From positions 124,001-188,000 of the forward strand of contig JAHIUW010000017.1 in the NCBI GenBank assembly GCA_018816865.1: a DNA stretch of 64,000 nucleotides. The letters run 5' to 3'. Each line of letters starts with the position of its first letter. The first letter of the stretch is position 1. The translations under genes were made by a program, and so were the position numbers. Source of the DNA: Pseudomonadota bacterium (GTDB lineage Bacteria; Desulfobacterota; Desulfovibrionia; Desulfovibrionales; Desulfovibrionaceae). Positions 33,254-41,749 of this stretch are shown piece by piece. The notes below the pieces were generated by a model. That model was not told where the DNA came from. It made no database searches and was given only the letters and a program-made list of their open reading frames with translations.

Positions 33254-34876
33254 TTAGCCAAGGATGGCTTTCAAGTCTTCATCCGGAGTACTGATGGGTT
33301 TAATGTCAAAGTTCTCCACCAGGAAGTTCAGGATGTTCGGCGTGATGAACGCCGGCAGCGTGGGTCCAAGACGGATGCCCTTGATACCCAGATGCAGCAA
33401 CGACAGCAGGATGGCCACGGCCTTCTGCTCGTACCAGGACAGGACCATGGACAGGGGCAGGTCGTTGACGCCGCACTCGAAGGCACCGGCCAGGGCCACG
33501 GCGATCTGAATGGCGGAGTAGGCATCGTTGCACTGCCCGATGTCCAACAGGCGCGGGATGCCGCCGATGTCCCCCAGTTTCTTGTCGAAGAAACGGAACT
33601 TGCCGCAGGCCAGGGTCAGGACCATGCAGTCCTGGGGCACCTTCTCCACGAACTCGGTGTAGTAATTGCGCCCTGGCTTGGCTCCGTCGCAACCGGCCAC
33701 CAGGAAGAAGTGGCGGATGTCACCGGCCTTGACGGCCGCAATGACCTTGTCGGCCACTCCGAGCACGGCGTTGCGGGCAAAGCCGGTCATCACGCTGCCC
33801 TTGTCCTCGTCAGCGGCAAAGCCGGGCATGGCCAGGGCCTTCTCGATGACGGGACCGAAATCACCGTTCTGCACATGCTGTACGCCGGGCCAACCGACCA
33901 GGCCGGTGGTGAAGATGTCCCCAATGTAGGTGGTGGGCTTCTGGATGCAGTTAGTGGTCATCAGGATGGCACCGGGGAAGGCGGCGAATTCCTTCTGCTG
34001 GTTCTGCCACGCAGTCCCGTAATGACCATGGAAATGGGCGTGTTTCTTCAGCTCGGGATAGCCATGACAGGGCAGCATCTCGCCATGGGTGTAGACATTG
34101 ATGCCCCGGCCCTCGGTCTGCTCCAGGATGGACTTGAGATCCTTGAGGTCGTGCCCGGAAACCAGGATGGCCTTGCCGGCCTTGGCGCCCAGGGGGACCT
34201 CGGTGGGTACGGGATGGCCGAAGGTGCCGGTATTGGCGGCGTCCAGCAATTCCATGGCCCGCAGGTTGATCTCGCCGACCTTCATGGTCTGGGCAACCCA
34301 GGCCCCAAGGTCCTTGTCCTCATAGATGGAAGCCAGGCCCTCGTGAATGGCGGCGTAGACGTCCTCGTCCTCCTGACCCAGCAGGTAGGCGTGATCCACA
34401 TAAGCGGCCACACCACGCAGGCCAAACAACACCAGATGCTGCAGGGATTTGATGTCGGGGTTGTCGCTGTGATCGAGGTCCAGACCGAACGAGGCGGCCT
34501 GCCCGGCCAGGGGGCGAAGCCCAGCGGCGGGAGTCCAATTGACCGGGGGCTGCGAATATTCAGAGGCTCCGCCCTTGGCGGCAACGTCCTTTTTCAGGGA
34601 CTCGCGGATCTCCAGACCCTTGGCGACCAGGCCTTCGAAACGGACATTGTCAAAGTTGACGTTGGTCAGGGTGGAGAACAGGCCGGCGGCCACGAAGCGA
34701 TCGGCCTCATGGTTCACGACGCCAACCTTGCGGCCCTCCACGGCCACGACGCTGATGCCGCGCAGCACGTAGACAAGCAGGTCCTGCAGGTCGGAAGTTT
34801 CTGGGGCCTTGCCGCAGACTCCGGTCTTGTCACAGCCCTGTCCTTTGGCGGTTTGCTCACATTGATAACAAAACAT
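33254..34876 (-). CDS. hcp: Hybrid cluster protein (prismane protein), class I
   Basis: A 540-aa cytoplasmic enzyme of the hydroxylamine reductase / NO reductase family. The N-terminus MFCYQCEQTAKGQGCDKTGV continues to Cys21, giving CX2C-X8-C-X5-C, the class I (strict anaerobe) [4Fe-4S] motif. Later Cys/His/Glu residues for the hybrid cluster are visible in NGDFGPVIEKALAMPG, LVAGCDGAKPGR, LACGKFRFFDKKLG and IGQCNDAYSAIQIA. It is transcribed away from hcpR with a shared HcpR site, and downstream lie the NrfH/HAO-like genes, so it probably protects against NO made during nitrite reduction. Confidence 0.96.
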   Translation of the reverse strand: MFCYQCEQTAKGQGCDKTGVCGKAPETSDLQDLLVYVLRGISVVAVEGRKVGVVNHEADRFVAAGLFSTLTNVNFDNVRFEGLVAKGLEIRESLKKDVAAKGGASEYSQPPVNWTPAAGLRPLAGQAASFGLDLDHSDNPDIKSLQHLVLFGLRGVAAYVDHAYLLGQEDEDVYAAIHEGLASIYEDKDLGAWVAQTMKVGEINLRAMELLDAANTGTFGHPVPTEVPLGAKAGKAILVSGHDLKDLKSILEQTEGRGINVYTHGEMLPCHGYPELKKHAHFHGHYGTAWQNQQKEFAAFPGAILMTTNCIQKPTTYIGDIFTTGLVGWPGVQHVQNGDFGPVIEKALAMPGFAADEDKGSVMTGFARNAVLGVADKVIAAVKAGDIRHFFLVAGCDGAKPGRNYYTEFVEKVPQDCMVLTLACGKFRFFDKKLGDIGGIPRLLDIGQCNDAYSAIQIAVALAGAFECGVNDLPLSMVLSWYEQKAVAILLSLLHLGIKGIRLGPTLPAFITPNILNFLVENFDIKPISTPDEDLKAILG

Positions 34877-34978
34877 GGTGTTCCTCCTGATGGGTGGATT
34901 AAATGGCTCATTCCGTCTTTGCTCAGCGGAACGTGACGTCCCTTGAGGACAGAACTAGCCCAATGCCGCCCCACAGAC

Positions 34979-34994
34979 TTTGACGCACGTCAAA
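34979..34994. promoter_or_regulatory. HcpR-type operator between hcp and hcpR
   Basis: TTTGACGCACGTCAAA, identical to the site at 29738-29753. It lies 102 bp upstream of the hcp start and 63 bp upstream of the regulator's start. Confidence 0.85.
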
Positions 34995-35057
34995 CAGGCC
35001 GATGTTTTTTGTCAGGAGGATTTGCGTGGCTCAGGGAGGCGGTGCTACAAGGCGAGC

Positions 35058-35750
35058 ATGATCAGCACAAAGATTATCTCATTTCTGGGCACGCTCCCTC
35101 TCTTCTCCGGTCTTTCCGGGGAACAACTGAAGGACGTGAACAGCATCGGCATCGTCAGCCACTACCCCAAGGGCAAGACCATCTTCAGCGAGGGCAGCGA
35201 GGCCACGGGCTTCCACGTGGCAATGACCGGGCAGGTCAAGATCTTCAAACTGTCCATGGATGGCCGCGAGCAGATCATCCACATCTACGGCCCTGGCGAG
35301 CCCTTCGGCGAGGTGCCGATGTTCGAGGGCGGTCGCCTGCCCGCCCATGCCGAGGCCACAATGGATTCGGACATCCTGTTCCTGCCCCGTGACGGCCTGA
35401 CCCGGCTCATCGAACACGACAAGACCCTGGCCCTGAATATGCTGGCGGCCCTGTCCACCAAGCTCAGACGTTTCACCGTGAAGCTGGAGAACCTGACGCT
35501 CAAGGAAACCCCGCAACGTGTGGCGGCCTACCTGCTGGACCTGTCGGACCGCGAAGGCGGGGACACCGAGGTCACCCTGGACGTGACCAAGGGCCATTTG
35601 GCCGGGCTCTTGGGCACCGCCCAGGAGACCCTGTCGCGTGTGCTCAAGAAGCTCAAGGAAGCGGGATTGATCGAGGTCAACGGCAAGCGCATCATCCTGC
35701 TGGATATGGAAGGTCTGCAGGACCTGTCCGACGGGGAACGGCGGGTTTAG
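35058..35750 (+). CDS. hcpR: Crp/Fnr-family regulator HcpR
   Basis: A 230-aa regulator. An N-terminal cyclic-nucleotide-type sensor domain (FLGTLPLFSGLSGEQLKDVN, SEGSEATGFHVAMTGQVKIF, YGPGEPFGEVPMFEGG) is followed by a dimerisation helix and a winged helix (GHLAGLLGTAQETLSRVLKK). It lacks the Fnr N-terminal Cys cluster. HcpR homologs respond to nitrite/NO, in some species through heme. ATG at 35058 was chosen because the sensor domain begins there; the site at 34979-34994 would otherwise fall inside the coding frame that opens at 34980. Confidence 0.92.
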   Translation: MISTKIISFLGTLPLFSGLSGEQLKDVNSIGIVSHYPKGKTIFSEGSEATGFHVAMTGQVKIFKLSMDGREQIIHIYGPGEPFGEVPMFEGGRLPAHAEATMDSDILFLPRDGLTRLIEHDKTLALNMLAALSTKLRRFTVKLENLTLKETPQRVAAYLLDLSDREGGDTEVTLDVTKGHLAGLLGTAQETLSRVLKKLKEAGLIEVNGKRIILLDMEGLQDLSDGERRV

Positions 35751-35826
35751 TTTCCCGAGGACCCGAGGGCGGCGCTCCCTTCTCCCAGACCCGACGCAAG
35801 GGGGTTCGACAGAAGCTCTGCCCACG

Positions 35827-36984
35827 TCATTGCCTTCCAGGCGAACGAGGCATGACCAACTTGAACAGTGTCGGACCCAAGAGACAGGTGCAGACCGCCA
35901 GAAGCACGATGGAATCCTTGAACTGTGGCGTCACCAACCCGTATTCCAGGCCGATGGAAGCTGCGGCGATGATCAGCGACAGGCGCGAAGCCAGGAGCAG
36001 CCCGGCAGCGGCGGACTCGCGCCAGCCATAGCCCAGAAGCCTGAACAGCAGCCCCGGTCCCAGCTTGACCCCCAAAGCCACCAGCAAAAGGACGCCGGTC
36101 ATGGCCAGTTGTTCAGGGGATGCAATATTGGACACATCGAACTGCATGCCCACATGGATGAAAAACATGGGGATGAAGAAGCCGTAAGCCATGCCCGAGA
36201 GCTTGGTCTCCAGGGCCATCCGTTCCCGAAACACGAAGGCCAGCACCGCGCCGCCCATGAACGCCCCCAGCACCGGCTCCAGGTGCACCATCTCCGACAG
36301 GGCCACCAAAAGAAAGAGCAGTGCCAGCGACAGCCGCACCCCGAATTCCTGGGCGTCATCGGCGGCCAAGGCGCGGGCGGCCTTGTCCGGGTTCCACCAA
36401 GCCCACAGCCGCGCCAGCTTCAGAATCAATCCCACCAGGACGAAGAACGGCAGCGGGGCCACCAGTTGCCAGCTCATGCCGTGCAGCATCCACAACACGT
36501 AGAAGGTGATCCCGAACAGGGTCATGAAGTCGGCCACCGTGGCCGCCAGGAGCACCGACTGCCCGAGCTCCGAGCGAATGATGCCCGCCTCCTTCAAGCT
36601 GGGCACCACCAGCCCCAGGGAAGTGGTGGTCAGGATGAGCGCGGTGAACACGCCCTGTCCCAAGGCCATGGCCGCCCCCACGGCCAGGGCGAAGGTCACG
36701 GCAAAGAGCAGCCCCTGAAAGGCCAGCCGCCCCTTGCTCTGGCGGCCCATGGCCCCGAAATCAAGCTCCATCCCGGCCTGGAACATGAGCATCAGAAATC
36801 CGAGTTCCGCCAGAAACGGCAAGAAGTGGCCCTCGATCTCCAGGTGCAGCACGCTCTTGCCCAGCAAGACCCCGAACAGGATCTGCAGGGCCACCTCAGG
36901 CAGCCGCAACAGCTTGGAAATTCCCGGCAGGACCACAGCGGCCATGCAAATCAACAGCAGGGTCCAGGCCTGGTCCAGGATCAT
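35827..36984 (-). CDS. Cation:proton antiporter (CPA2/Kef type)
   Basis: A 385-aa membrane protein of about twelve helices. Family marks are LPEVALQILFGVLLGKSVLH at the start, then FLMLMFQAGMELDFGAMGR and the later GAFMGGAVLAFVFRERMALE. The family exchanges K+ or Na+ for H+. No RCK domain is fused; the upstream TrkA-N/Usp gene probably provides that function, since its stop codon overlaps the ATG at 36984 (ATGA at 36981-36984), coupling their translation. Confidence 0.9.
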   Translation of the reverse strand: MILDQAWTLLLICMAAVVLPGISKLLRLPEVALQILFGVLLGKSVLHLEIEGHFLPFLAELGFLMLMFQAGMELDFGAMGRQSKGRLAFQGLLFAVTFALAVGAAMALGQGVFTALILTTTSLGLVVPSLKEAGIIRSELGQSVLLAATVADFMTLFGITFYVLWMLHGMSWQLVAPLPFFVLVGLILKLARLWAWWNPDKAARALAADDAQEFGVRLSLALLFLLVALSEMVHLEPVLGAFMGGAVLAFVFRERMALETKLSGMAYGFFIPMFFIHVGMQFDVSNIASPEQLAMTGVLLLVALGVKLGPGLLFRLLGYGWRESAAAGLLLASRLSLIIAAASIGLEYGLVTPQFKDSIVLLAVCTCLLGPTLFKLVMPRSPGRQ

Positions 36985-38390
36985 GACGTAACCACCAGCA
37001 CGGAGCACGGCGATTTGTCCACGATATGCCCGCCAACATCCGGGTTCAAGAACCCCACGCCATCCATGTCCCCACTGCCCAGCACGATCAGATTATAGTC
37101 CCGGGCCAGATCCACGGTCTCAAGCACGGGGTTGCCTTCGCGAATCTCCTCGCCCAAGACCATGTTCCGAGCCTGCGCCACCTCCCGGGCTGTTGCAATG
37201 GCCCCTGGTACCCAATCATCCTGGACGCCGTGCAAAAAATCAGGCTCGCGAACCAGGACCACCGTCACGGTCGCGCCAAAACGCCCGCCCATTTGCAGGG
37301 CGATGTCCAAGGCGGATTCCGTGGTCTTGGACCCGGTAAAGGGCACCAGGATCTTCTTGTAGGGCTGGGAGGCCTTGGCAACCAGCAGCGGACAGTCCAG
37401 GGCATGGGCCAGCTTGAGGGGCGTGCGCCGGGTCAGGCTTTTCAGCAGCGAAGGCTCTGTCCAGGGCACCACGGCGACTCCCGCGTTCTCAGAACCACTC
37501 AGGGTCTCGATCTGGACATAGGGTCGGCTCTCAAGGGGCACGAGCCGAATTTTCAGACTCCCGGACCACATGGCCAGACCGTCCTTCACGGGCTGGGACC
37601 CTTCATCCGCCACAAGGGTCACAGTCTCGACCATGGTCCCCTGCGCCAGATGCAGGGCCTCGCCCAAGACCCCTCGTTGTTGCTCTTCTGTCCCGGGCAA
37701 GGCCACCAGGATGGAATTGCCATAGACCTGCGGGAAATCCATCTGTCCGCACTGCATGAATTCGCACACGGCCTCGTAGCGGTCCGGTTCAGCCACCACG
37801 ATCAGCGTATCCCCTTCAAGGACCACCAACTCAGGTTTCTGGAGCAGCATCCGCTGCCCACGGAACACCGCCGCCACATGCCACTCCGGGGAAGACAGGC
37901 TCTTCAAGGTGCTGCCCGCCATGGCGCTGCGGGGGGCGACCTCCACCTCCAGCACCTCGCCCCGCCCGCGGGCCACAGGCAGCACCCGCACCCTGGGGTT
38001 GCGCAGATACTGCACGATCTCCGCAGCCATCACGGCGATGCCGGAAAAAGTCCTGGCTCCGGCTTCTTCCATGGCGGCCTTGTTCTCGGGGAAGACGCAA
38101 CGGGCCACGACATGCTTGACGCCCGACTCAACAGCCGCCTGGACCACGGCAAGGTTCACTTCGTCGTCGCTGGTCAGCGCCAGGACCCAGCCATGCTCGG
38201 CCAACCCCGCCCGCTTGAGAACCACGGGACTGGAAGCGTCGCCGGAAAAGACACGCGAGACGGATGCAAATTCCTGGATGAACTCATTCGTCTCAAAACC
38301 GTTATCCACCACGGTGGCGTCCCATCCGGCACCCATGCGCTTGAGCAGAGCCCGCGTGGCCCGTCCCGCACCGCAAATCAAGACCTTCAT
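36981..38390 (-). CDS. TrkA-type NAD-binding regulator with C-terminal universal stress domain
   Basis: A 469-aa cytoplasmic protein. Residues 1-120 form an RCK-N Rossmann domain (LICGAGRATRALLKRMGA, and an Asp-containing second strand). RCK-C/TrkA-C follows (VEVAPRSAMAGSTLKSL, VVLEGDTLIVVAEPDRYEAV). From about residue 330 there is a UspA-like ATP-binding domain (YKKILVPFTGSKTTESALDI, ending LIVLGSGDMDGVGFLNPDVG). It probably gates the Kef-type antiporter encoded directly downstream. ATG at 38390 is the start; the frame to 38579 upstream is not protein-like. Confidence 0.88.
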   Translation of the reverse strand: MKVLICGAGRATRALLKRMGAGWDATVVDNGFETNEFIQEFASVSRVFSGDASSPVVLKRAGLAEHGWVLALTSDDEVNLAVVQAAVESGVKHVVARCVFPENKAAMEEAGARTFSGIAVMAAEIVQYLRNPRVRVLPVARGRGEVLEVEVAPRSAMAGSTLKSLSSPEWHVAAVFRGQRMLLQKPELVVLEGDTLIVVAEPDRYEAVCEFMQCGQMDFPQVYGNSILVALPGTEEQQRGVLGEALHLAQGTMVETVTLVADEGSQPVKDGLAMWSGSLKIRLVPLESRPYVQIETLSGSENAGVAVVPWTEPSLLKSLTRRTPLKLAHALDCPLLVAKASQPYKKILVPFTGSKTTESALDIALQMGGRFGATVTVVLVREPDFLHGVQDDWVPGAIATAREVAQARNMVLGEEIREGNPVLETVDLARDYNLIVLGSGDMDGVGFLNPDVGGHIVDKSPCSVLVVTS

Positions 38391-38620
38391 ACCCCACCCC
38401 TTGGCTGGCAAAACCGCATGCGGCCCCATGCCACACCATTGCGGCAGCATACGCAAAGCACAGGCTTCAAGGCAAGGCGGTTGTCTTCCCACCCTGCTCA
38501 GTTGTAAAAACAGGCGCCTGCTCGCCCCCAAGGATCTGGATGGCCTGGTCGAGGCGGTGGGCGAGGTGATTCCCGTCAAAAAAACTAACCCCGCAGCTCA
38601 ACCTATTTCTCCAGATGCTC

Positions 38621-38637
38621 TTGACAATCAATTTCAA
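38621..38637 (+). promoter_or_regulatory. Probable Fur box upstream of feoA
   Basis: TTGACAATCAATTTCAA differs from the perfect palindrome at 17056-17072 at two positions. It also contains TTGACA, a good -35 box. It lies 18 bp upstream of the first feoA start codon. Confidence 0.6.
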
Positions 38638-38655
38638 TATCACTAGCGTTTCGCT

Positions 38656-38940
38656 ATGCATAAACATCGCTGCAGGAATCGGGGCCACGGCCCCAGCCGG
38701 ACCCTCAATGACTACCCCAGCGGCAGCCTCGTCCGAATCAAGGATATCATCGGCTGCCGCAAGGACCGCTGCCGTCTGCTGGCCATGGGCCTGACTCCGG
38801 GGACCACTGCCGAGGTCAGTTCCAATGCCTGTGGTTCGTGCTGCCTGCGTGTACGCAATGCGGACATCGTCTTGGGCAAAGACCTCGCCGACACCATCAC
38901 CGCCTCTCCCCTGACCGAGGATGAAGACCGGGTGGCCTAG
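38656..38940 (+). CDS. feoA: FeoA-domain protein, Cys-rich variant
   Basis: A 94-aa protein with the SH3-like FeoA domain: YPSGSLVRIKDIIGC, then LLAMGLTPGTTAEVSSN, then VLGKDLADTI. It differs from the second FeoA in having extra cysteines (GCRKDRC, NACGSCCLRV), which could bind a metal or respond to redox. FeoA supports Fe(II) uptake by FeoB. A probable Fur box lies 18 bp upstream of the ATG. The second feoA starts 186 bp downstream. Ribosome-binding site is weak. Confidence 0.8.
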   Translation: MHKHRCRNRGHGPSRTLNDYPSGSLVRIKDIIGCRKDRCRLLAMGLTPGTTAEVSSNACGSCCLRVRNADIVLGKDLADTITASPLTEDEDRVA

Positions 38941-39126
38941 CCCTGAGGCCCTCTCCGGCAATGCCGGGACCGGGCCGACTCCCTGACCATCCACTCCACC
39001 CCCAAGCCGAGGTTCAACGCATTAATCACTGTTGACATTCCAGTTGAGAACGACAACCAACCTCACTTGAAACATGAAAGAACAAACCCGACCCTCGCTG
39101 GATAACTGCAAGGAACAACACCCACC

Positions 39127-39366
39127 ATGACAACGACACTGAATCTACGCAAACTCGCCGTCGGTCAAAAAGCCATCATCAAATCCATCACCGCCCAAGG
39201 TGAACTGGGCCGACGCATCCGCGACATGGGCCTGGTGCCGGGCACCGAGATTCAGATCACCGGACGCGCGCCCCTCAAAGACCCCGTGGCCCTGCGCATG
39301 AAAGGCTTTACCCTGTCCCTGCGCAACAACGAGGCCGACAACATCACCGTGGAGCCCGTGGAATAG
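39127..39366 (+). CDS. feoA: FeoA, ferrous iron transport accessory protein
   Basis: A 79-aa canonical FeoA: LRKLAVGQKAIIKSITAQGE, the LGRRIRDMGLVPGTEIQITG core, and ALRMKGFTLSLRNNEADNIT at the C-terminus. FeoA is a small cytosolic partner of FeoB and acts in Fe(II) uptake. It ends 2 nt before feoB and is certainly cotranscribed with it. A second, more divergent FeoA lies upstream, an arrangement known in Desulfovibrio. Confidence 0.93.
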   Translation: MTTTLNLRKLAVGQKAIIKSITAQGELGRRIRDMGLVPGTEIQITGRAPLKDPVALRMKGFTLSLRNNEADNITVEPVE

Positions 39367-39368
39367 CC

Positions 39369-41555
39369 ATGAACAAACGCATCCGCATCGCCCTGGCCGG
39401 CAACCCCAACGCGGGCAAGACCACCCTGTTCAATGCCATCACCGGGGCCCGCCAACACGTAGGCAACTACCCCGGCATCACTGTGGAAAAGAAGGAGGGC
39501 TATGCCTCGTCCGGCGGACGCGAACTGCATCTGGTGGACCTGCCTGGCACCTACTCCCTGACTGCCTACACCCAGGAAGAACTGGTCGCGCGCAACTATC
39601 TCATCGACGAGCGCCCCGACATCGTGCTCGGCGTATTGAACTCCTCGGCCCTGGAGCGCAACATGTACCTGGCCGTCCAGGTCCTGGAGATCGGCCTGCC
39701 CATGGCCCTGGCCCTGAACATGATGGACGAGGCCTCCAAACAGGGTATCCGCATCGACGCCGCCAGGCTTTCCGAACACCTGGGCATCCCCGTGGTGGAG
39801 ACCGTGGCCAGAAACGGCCAGGGGGTGGAGACCCTGCTGGCCCTAGCCGGGGAATATGCACAGAGCCGCTTGGGCTCCTGGAAGCCGCTGGAGATCTCCT
39901 ACGGGCCGGACCTGGACCCCGTTCTCTCGGAAATGGTCGGGCGCATCGAGGCCGAGGGCTTTTTGACCGACCGCTACCCCTCGCGTTGGCTGGCCCTCAA
40001 GTATCTGGAAAACGACGAGGAAATCCGCATTGTTGGTCGCAAGGCAGGGAAACTGGCCGAGGAACTGGAAGCCATGTCCGCCAAGGTCGCCGAACACTGC
40101 AAGAAGACCCTGGCCACCTACCCCGAGGCCATCATTGCAGACTATCGCTACGGGTACATCACCTCTTTGCTGCGCGACGTCATCCAGCGCGACACCGATC
40201 GCCAGCGCATCGACTTTTCCGACAACATGGACCGCCTCCTGACCCATAAGTTTCTTGGCCCCCTGGGCATGCTGGGTGTACTCTTCGCCATTTACTGGTT
40301 CACCTTCAGCATCGGCCAATACCCCCTGGGCTGGGTGGAAAGCGTCTTCAGCATGTTGGGCGAGGTTGTCTCCGCTGGACTGCCCGACGGACTGCTCAAA
40401 TCGCTCATCATCTCCGGCGTCATCGACGGCGCAGGGGGTGTGCTGTCTTTCGTACCGCTGATCATGATCATGTTCCTGTTCATCGCCTTTCTGGAGGACT
40501 CGGGTTACATGGCCCGCATCGCCTACATGCTGGACCGGGTGTTCCGCATCTTCGGCCTGCACGGCTGCTCGGTGATGCCGTTCATCGTCTCCGGCGGTAT
40601 CGCCGGCGGCTGCGCCGTGCCTGGGGTCATGGCCGCACGCACCCTGCGCAGCCCGCGCGAAAAGCTGGCGACCCTGCTCACGGCGCCGTTCATGACCTGC
40701 GGGGCCAAGGTCCCGGTGTTCATCCTGCTCATCTCGGTCTTTTTCCCGCAGCACCAGGCCCTGGTGATGTTCTGCATCACCATGCTTGGCTGGGTCGCGG
40801 CACTCGTGGTGTCGCGCATCCTGCGCTCCACGCTCATCAAGGGCCCCAGCACGCCATTCGTGATGGAACTGCCGCCCTACCGCCTGCCCACGTTGCGCGG
40901 AGTGATGATCCACACCGGAGAACGCACCTGGCAATACATCAAAAAGGCCGGAACCGTCATCGTGGCCATCTCCATCGTCATCTGGGCCATGATGACCTTC
41001 CCCGGTCTGCCCGAGGACAAGCTGGCCCATTTCGATCGTCAGCGCGAGGCCATCCACGCCGAACTGAAGCTGGCGGATTCGGATTCCCCGCTGGCCCTGA
41101 GGCTGCATGAACACCTGAACCTGATGGACAACGTCCAGGGCGAAGCGGCCCTGCGCGGCTCCGTTGCCGGTCGCATCGGCATCGCTCTGGAGGGAATCAG
41201 TTCCTGGGCCGGTTTCGATTGGCGCACCAACATCGCCCTGGTGGGCGGCGTAGCGGCCAAGGAAATCATCGTCTCCACCCTGGGCACGGCCTACTCCCTG
41301 GGCCAAGTGGACACCGAGGCCGCCCAACCCCTGGCCGAACGCCTGGCCAAGTCACCGCAATGGTCCCCGCTGACCGCAGCCTCGCTGATGATCTTCATCC
41401 TGCTCTACGCACCCTGCTTCGTCACCGTCGTCGCCATCCGCCAGGAAGCCGGCAGCTGGAAGTGGGCCCTGTTCAGCGTGGTCTTCAACACCGGCTTCGC
41501 CTTCGCCCTCTCGGTCCTGGTCTATCAGGGTGGCAAGCTCCTGGGCCTGGGATAG
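39369..41555 (+). CDS. feoB: Ferrous iron transport protein B
   Basis: A 728-aa Fe(II) transporter of usual length. The N-terminal G-protein domain shows G1 (GNPNAGKTTLFNAITG), G3 (DLPGTYSLTAY) and G4 (LNMMDEA). A helical spacer precedes the membrane domain, which begins near residue 290 (LGPLGMLGVLFAIYWFTFSI). Gate motifs with Cys (FIVSGGIAGGCAVPGVMAA and APFMTCGAKVPVF) are present. Translation probably couples to feoA, whose stop lies 2 nt upstream. A strong hairpin terminator follows the gene. Confidence 0.97.
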   Translation: MNKRIRIALAGNPNAGKTTLFNAITGARQHVGNYPGITVEKKEGYASSGGRELHLVDLPGTYSLTAYTQEELVARNYLIDERPDIVLGVLNSSALERNMYLAVQVLEIGLPMALALNMMDEASKQGIRIDAARLSEHLGIPVVETVARNGQGVETLLALAGEYAQSRLGSWKPLEISYGPDLDPVLSEMVGRIEAEGFLTDRYPSRWLALKYLENDEEIRIVGRKAGKLAEELEAMSAKVAEHCKKTLATYPEAIIADYRYGYITSLLRDVIQRDTDRQRIDFSDNMDRLLTHKFLGPLGMLGVLFAIYWFTFSIGQYPLGWVESVFSMLGEVVSAGLPDGLLKSLIISGVIDGAGGVLSFVPLIMIMFLFIAFLEDSGYMARIAYMLDRVFRIFGLHGCSVMPFIVSGGIAGGCAVPGVMAARTLRSPREKLATLLTAPFMTCGAKVPVFILLISVFFPQHQALVMFCITMLGWVAALVVSRILRSTLIKGPSTPFVMELPPYRLPTLRGVMIHTGERTWQYIKKAGTVIVAISIVIWAMMTFPGLPEDKLAHFDRQREAIHAELKLADSDSPLALRLHEHLNLMDNVQGEAALRGSVAGRIGIALEGISSWAGFDWRTNIALVGGVAAKEIIVSTLGTAYSLGQVDTEAAQPLAERLAKSPQWSPLTAASLMIFILLYAPCFVTVVAIRQEAGSWKWALFSVVFNTGFAFALSVLVYQGGKLLGLG

Positions 41556-41601
41556 CCCCCAGGGCCTGGACCGGACATACGGCCCATCGCTCATCGACCT
41601 G

Positions 41602-41629
41602 CAAGCGCCCGGTAGCCACCGGGCGCTTG
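41602..41629 (+). terminator. feoB terminator
   Basis: Perfect stem CAAGCGCCCGGT / ACCGGGCGCTTG with loop AGCC; the following U-run is weak. It lies 47 bp past feoB. Confidence 0.72.
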
Positions 41630-41749
41630 CATTGTCTACCCGGGAAGTTCGTTTCGCCCTCCCTCCCTTACGCTAGGCAAGAACACTACAAATGCCCTAG
41701 TCATTGCCTCGGATATAGACTGATATTGCATATAACCCGCCACTGAGGT

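Noticed and set aside
33104-34936. 610-codon plus-strand ORF opposite hcp
   Set aside because: It is antisense to a clear hybrid cluster protein and crosses its terminator.
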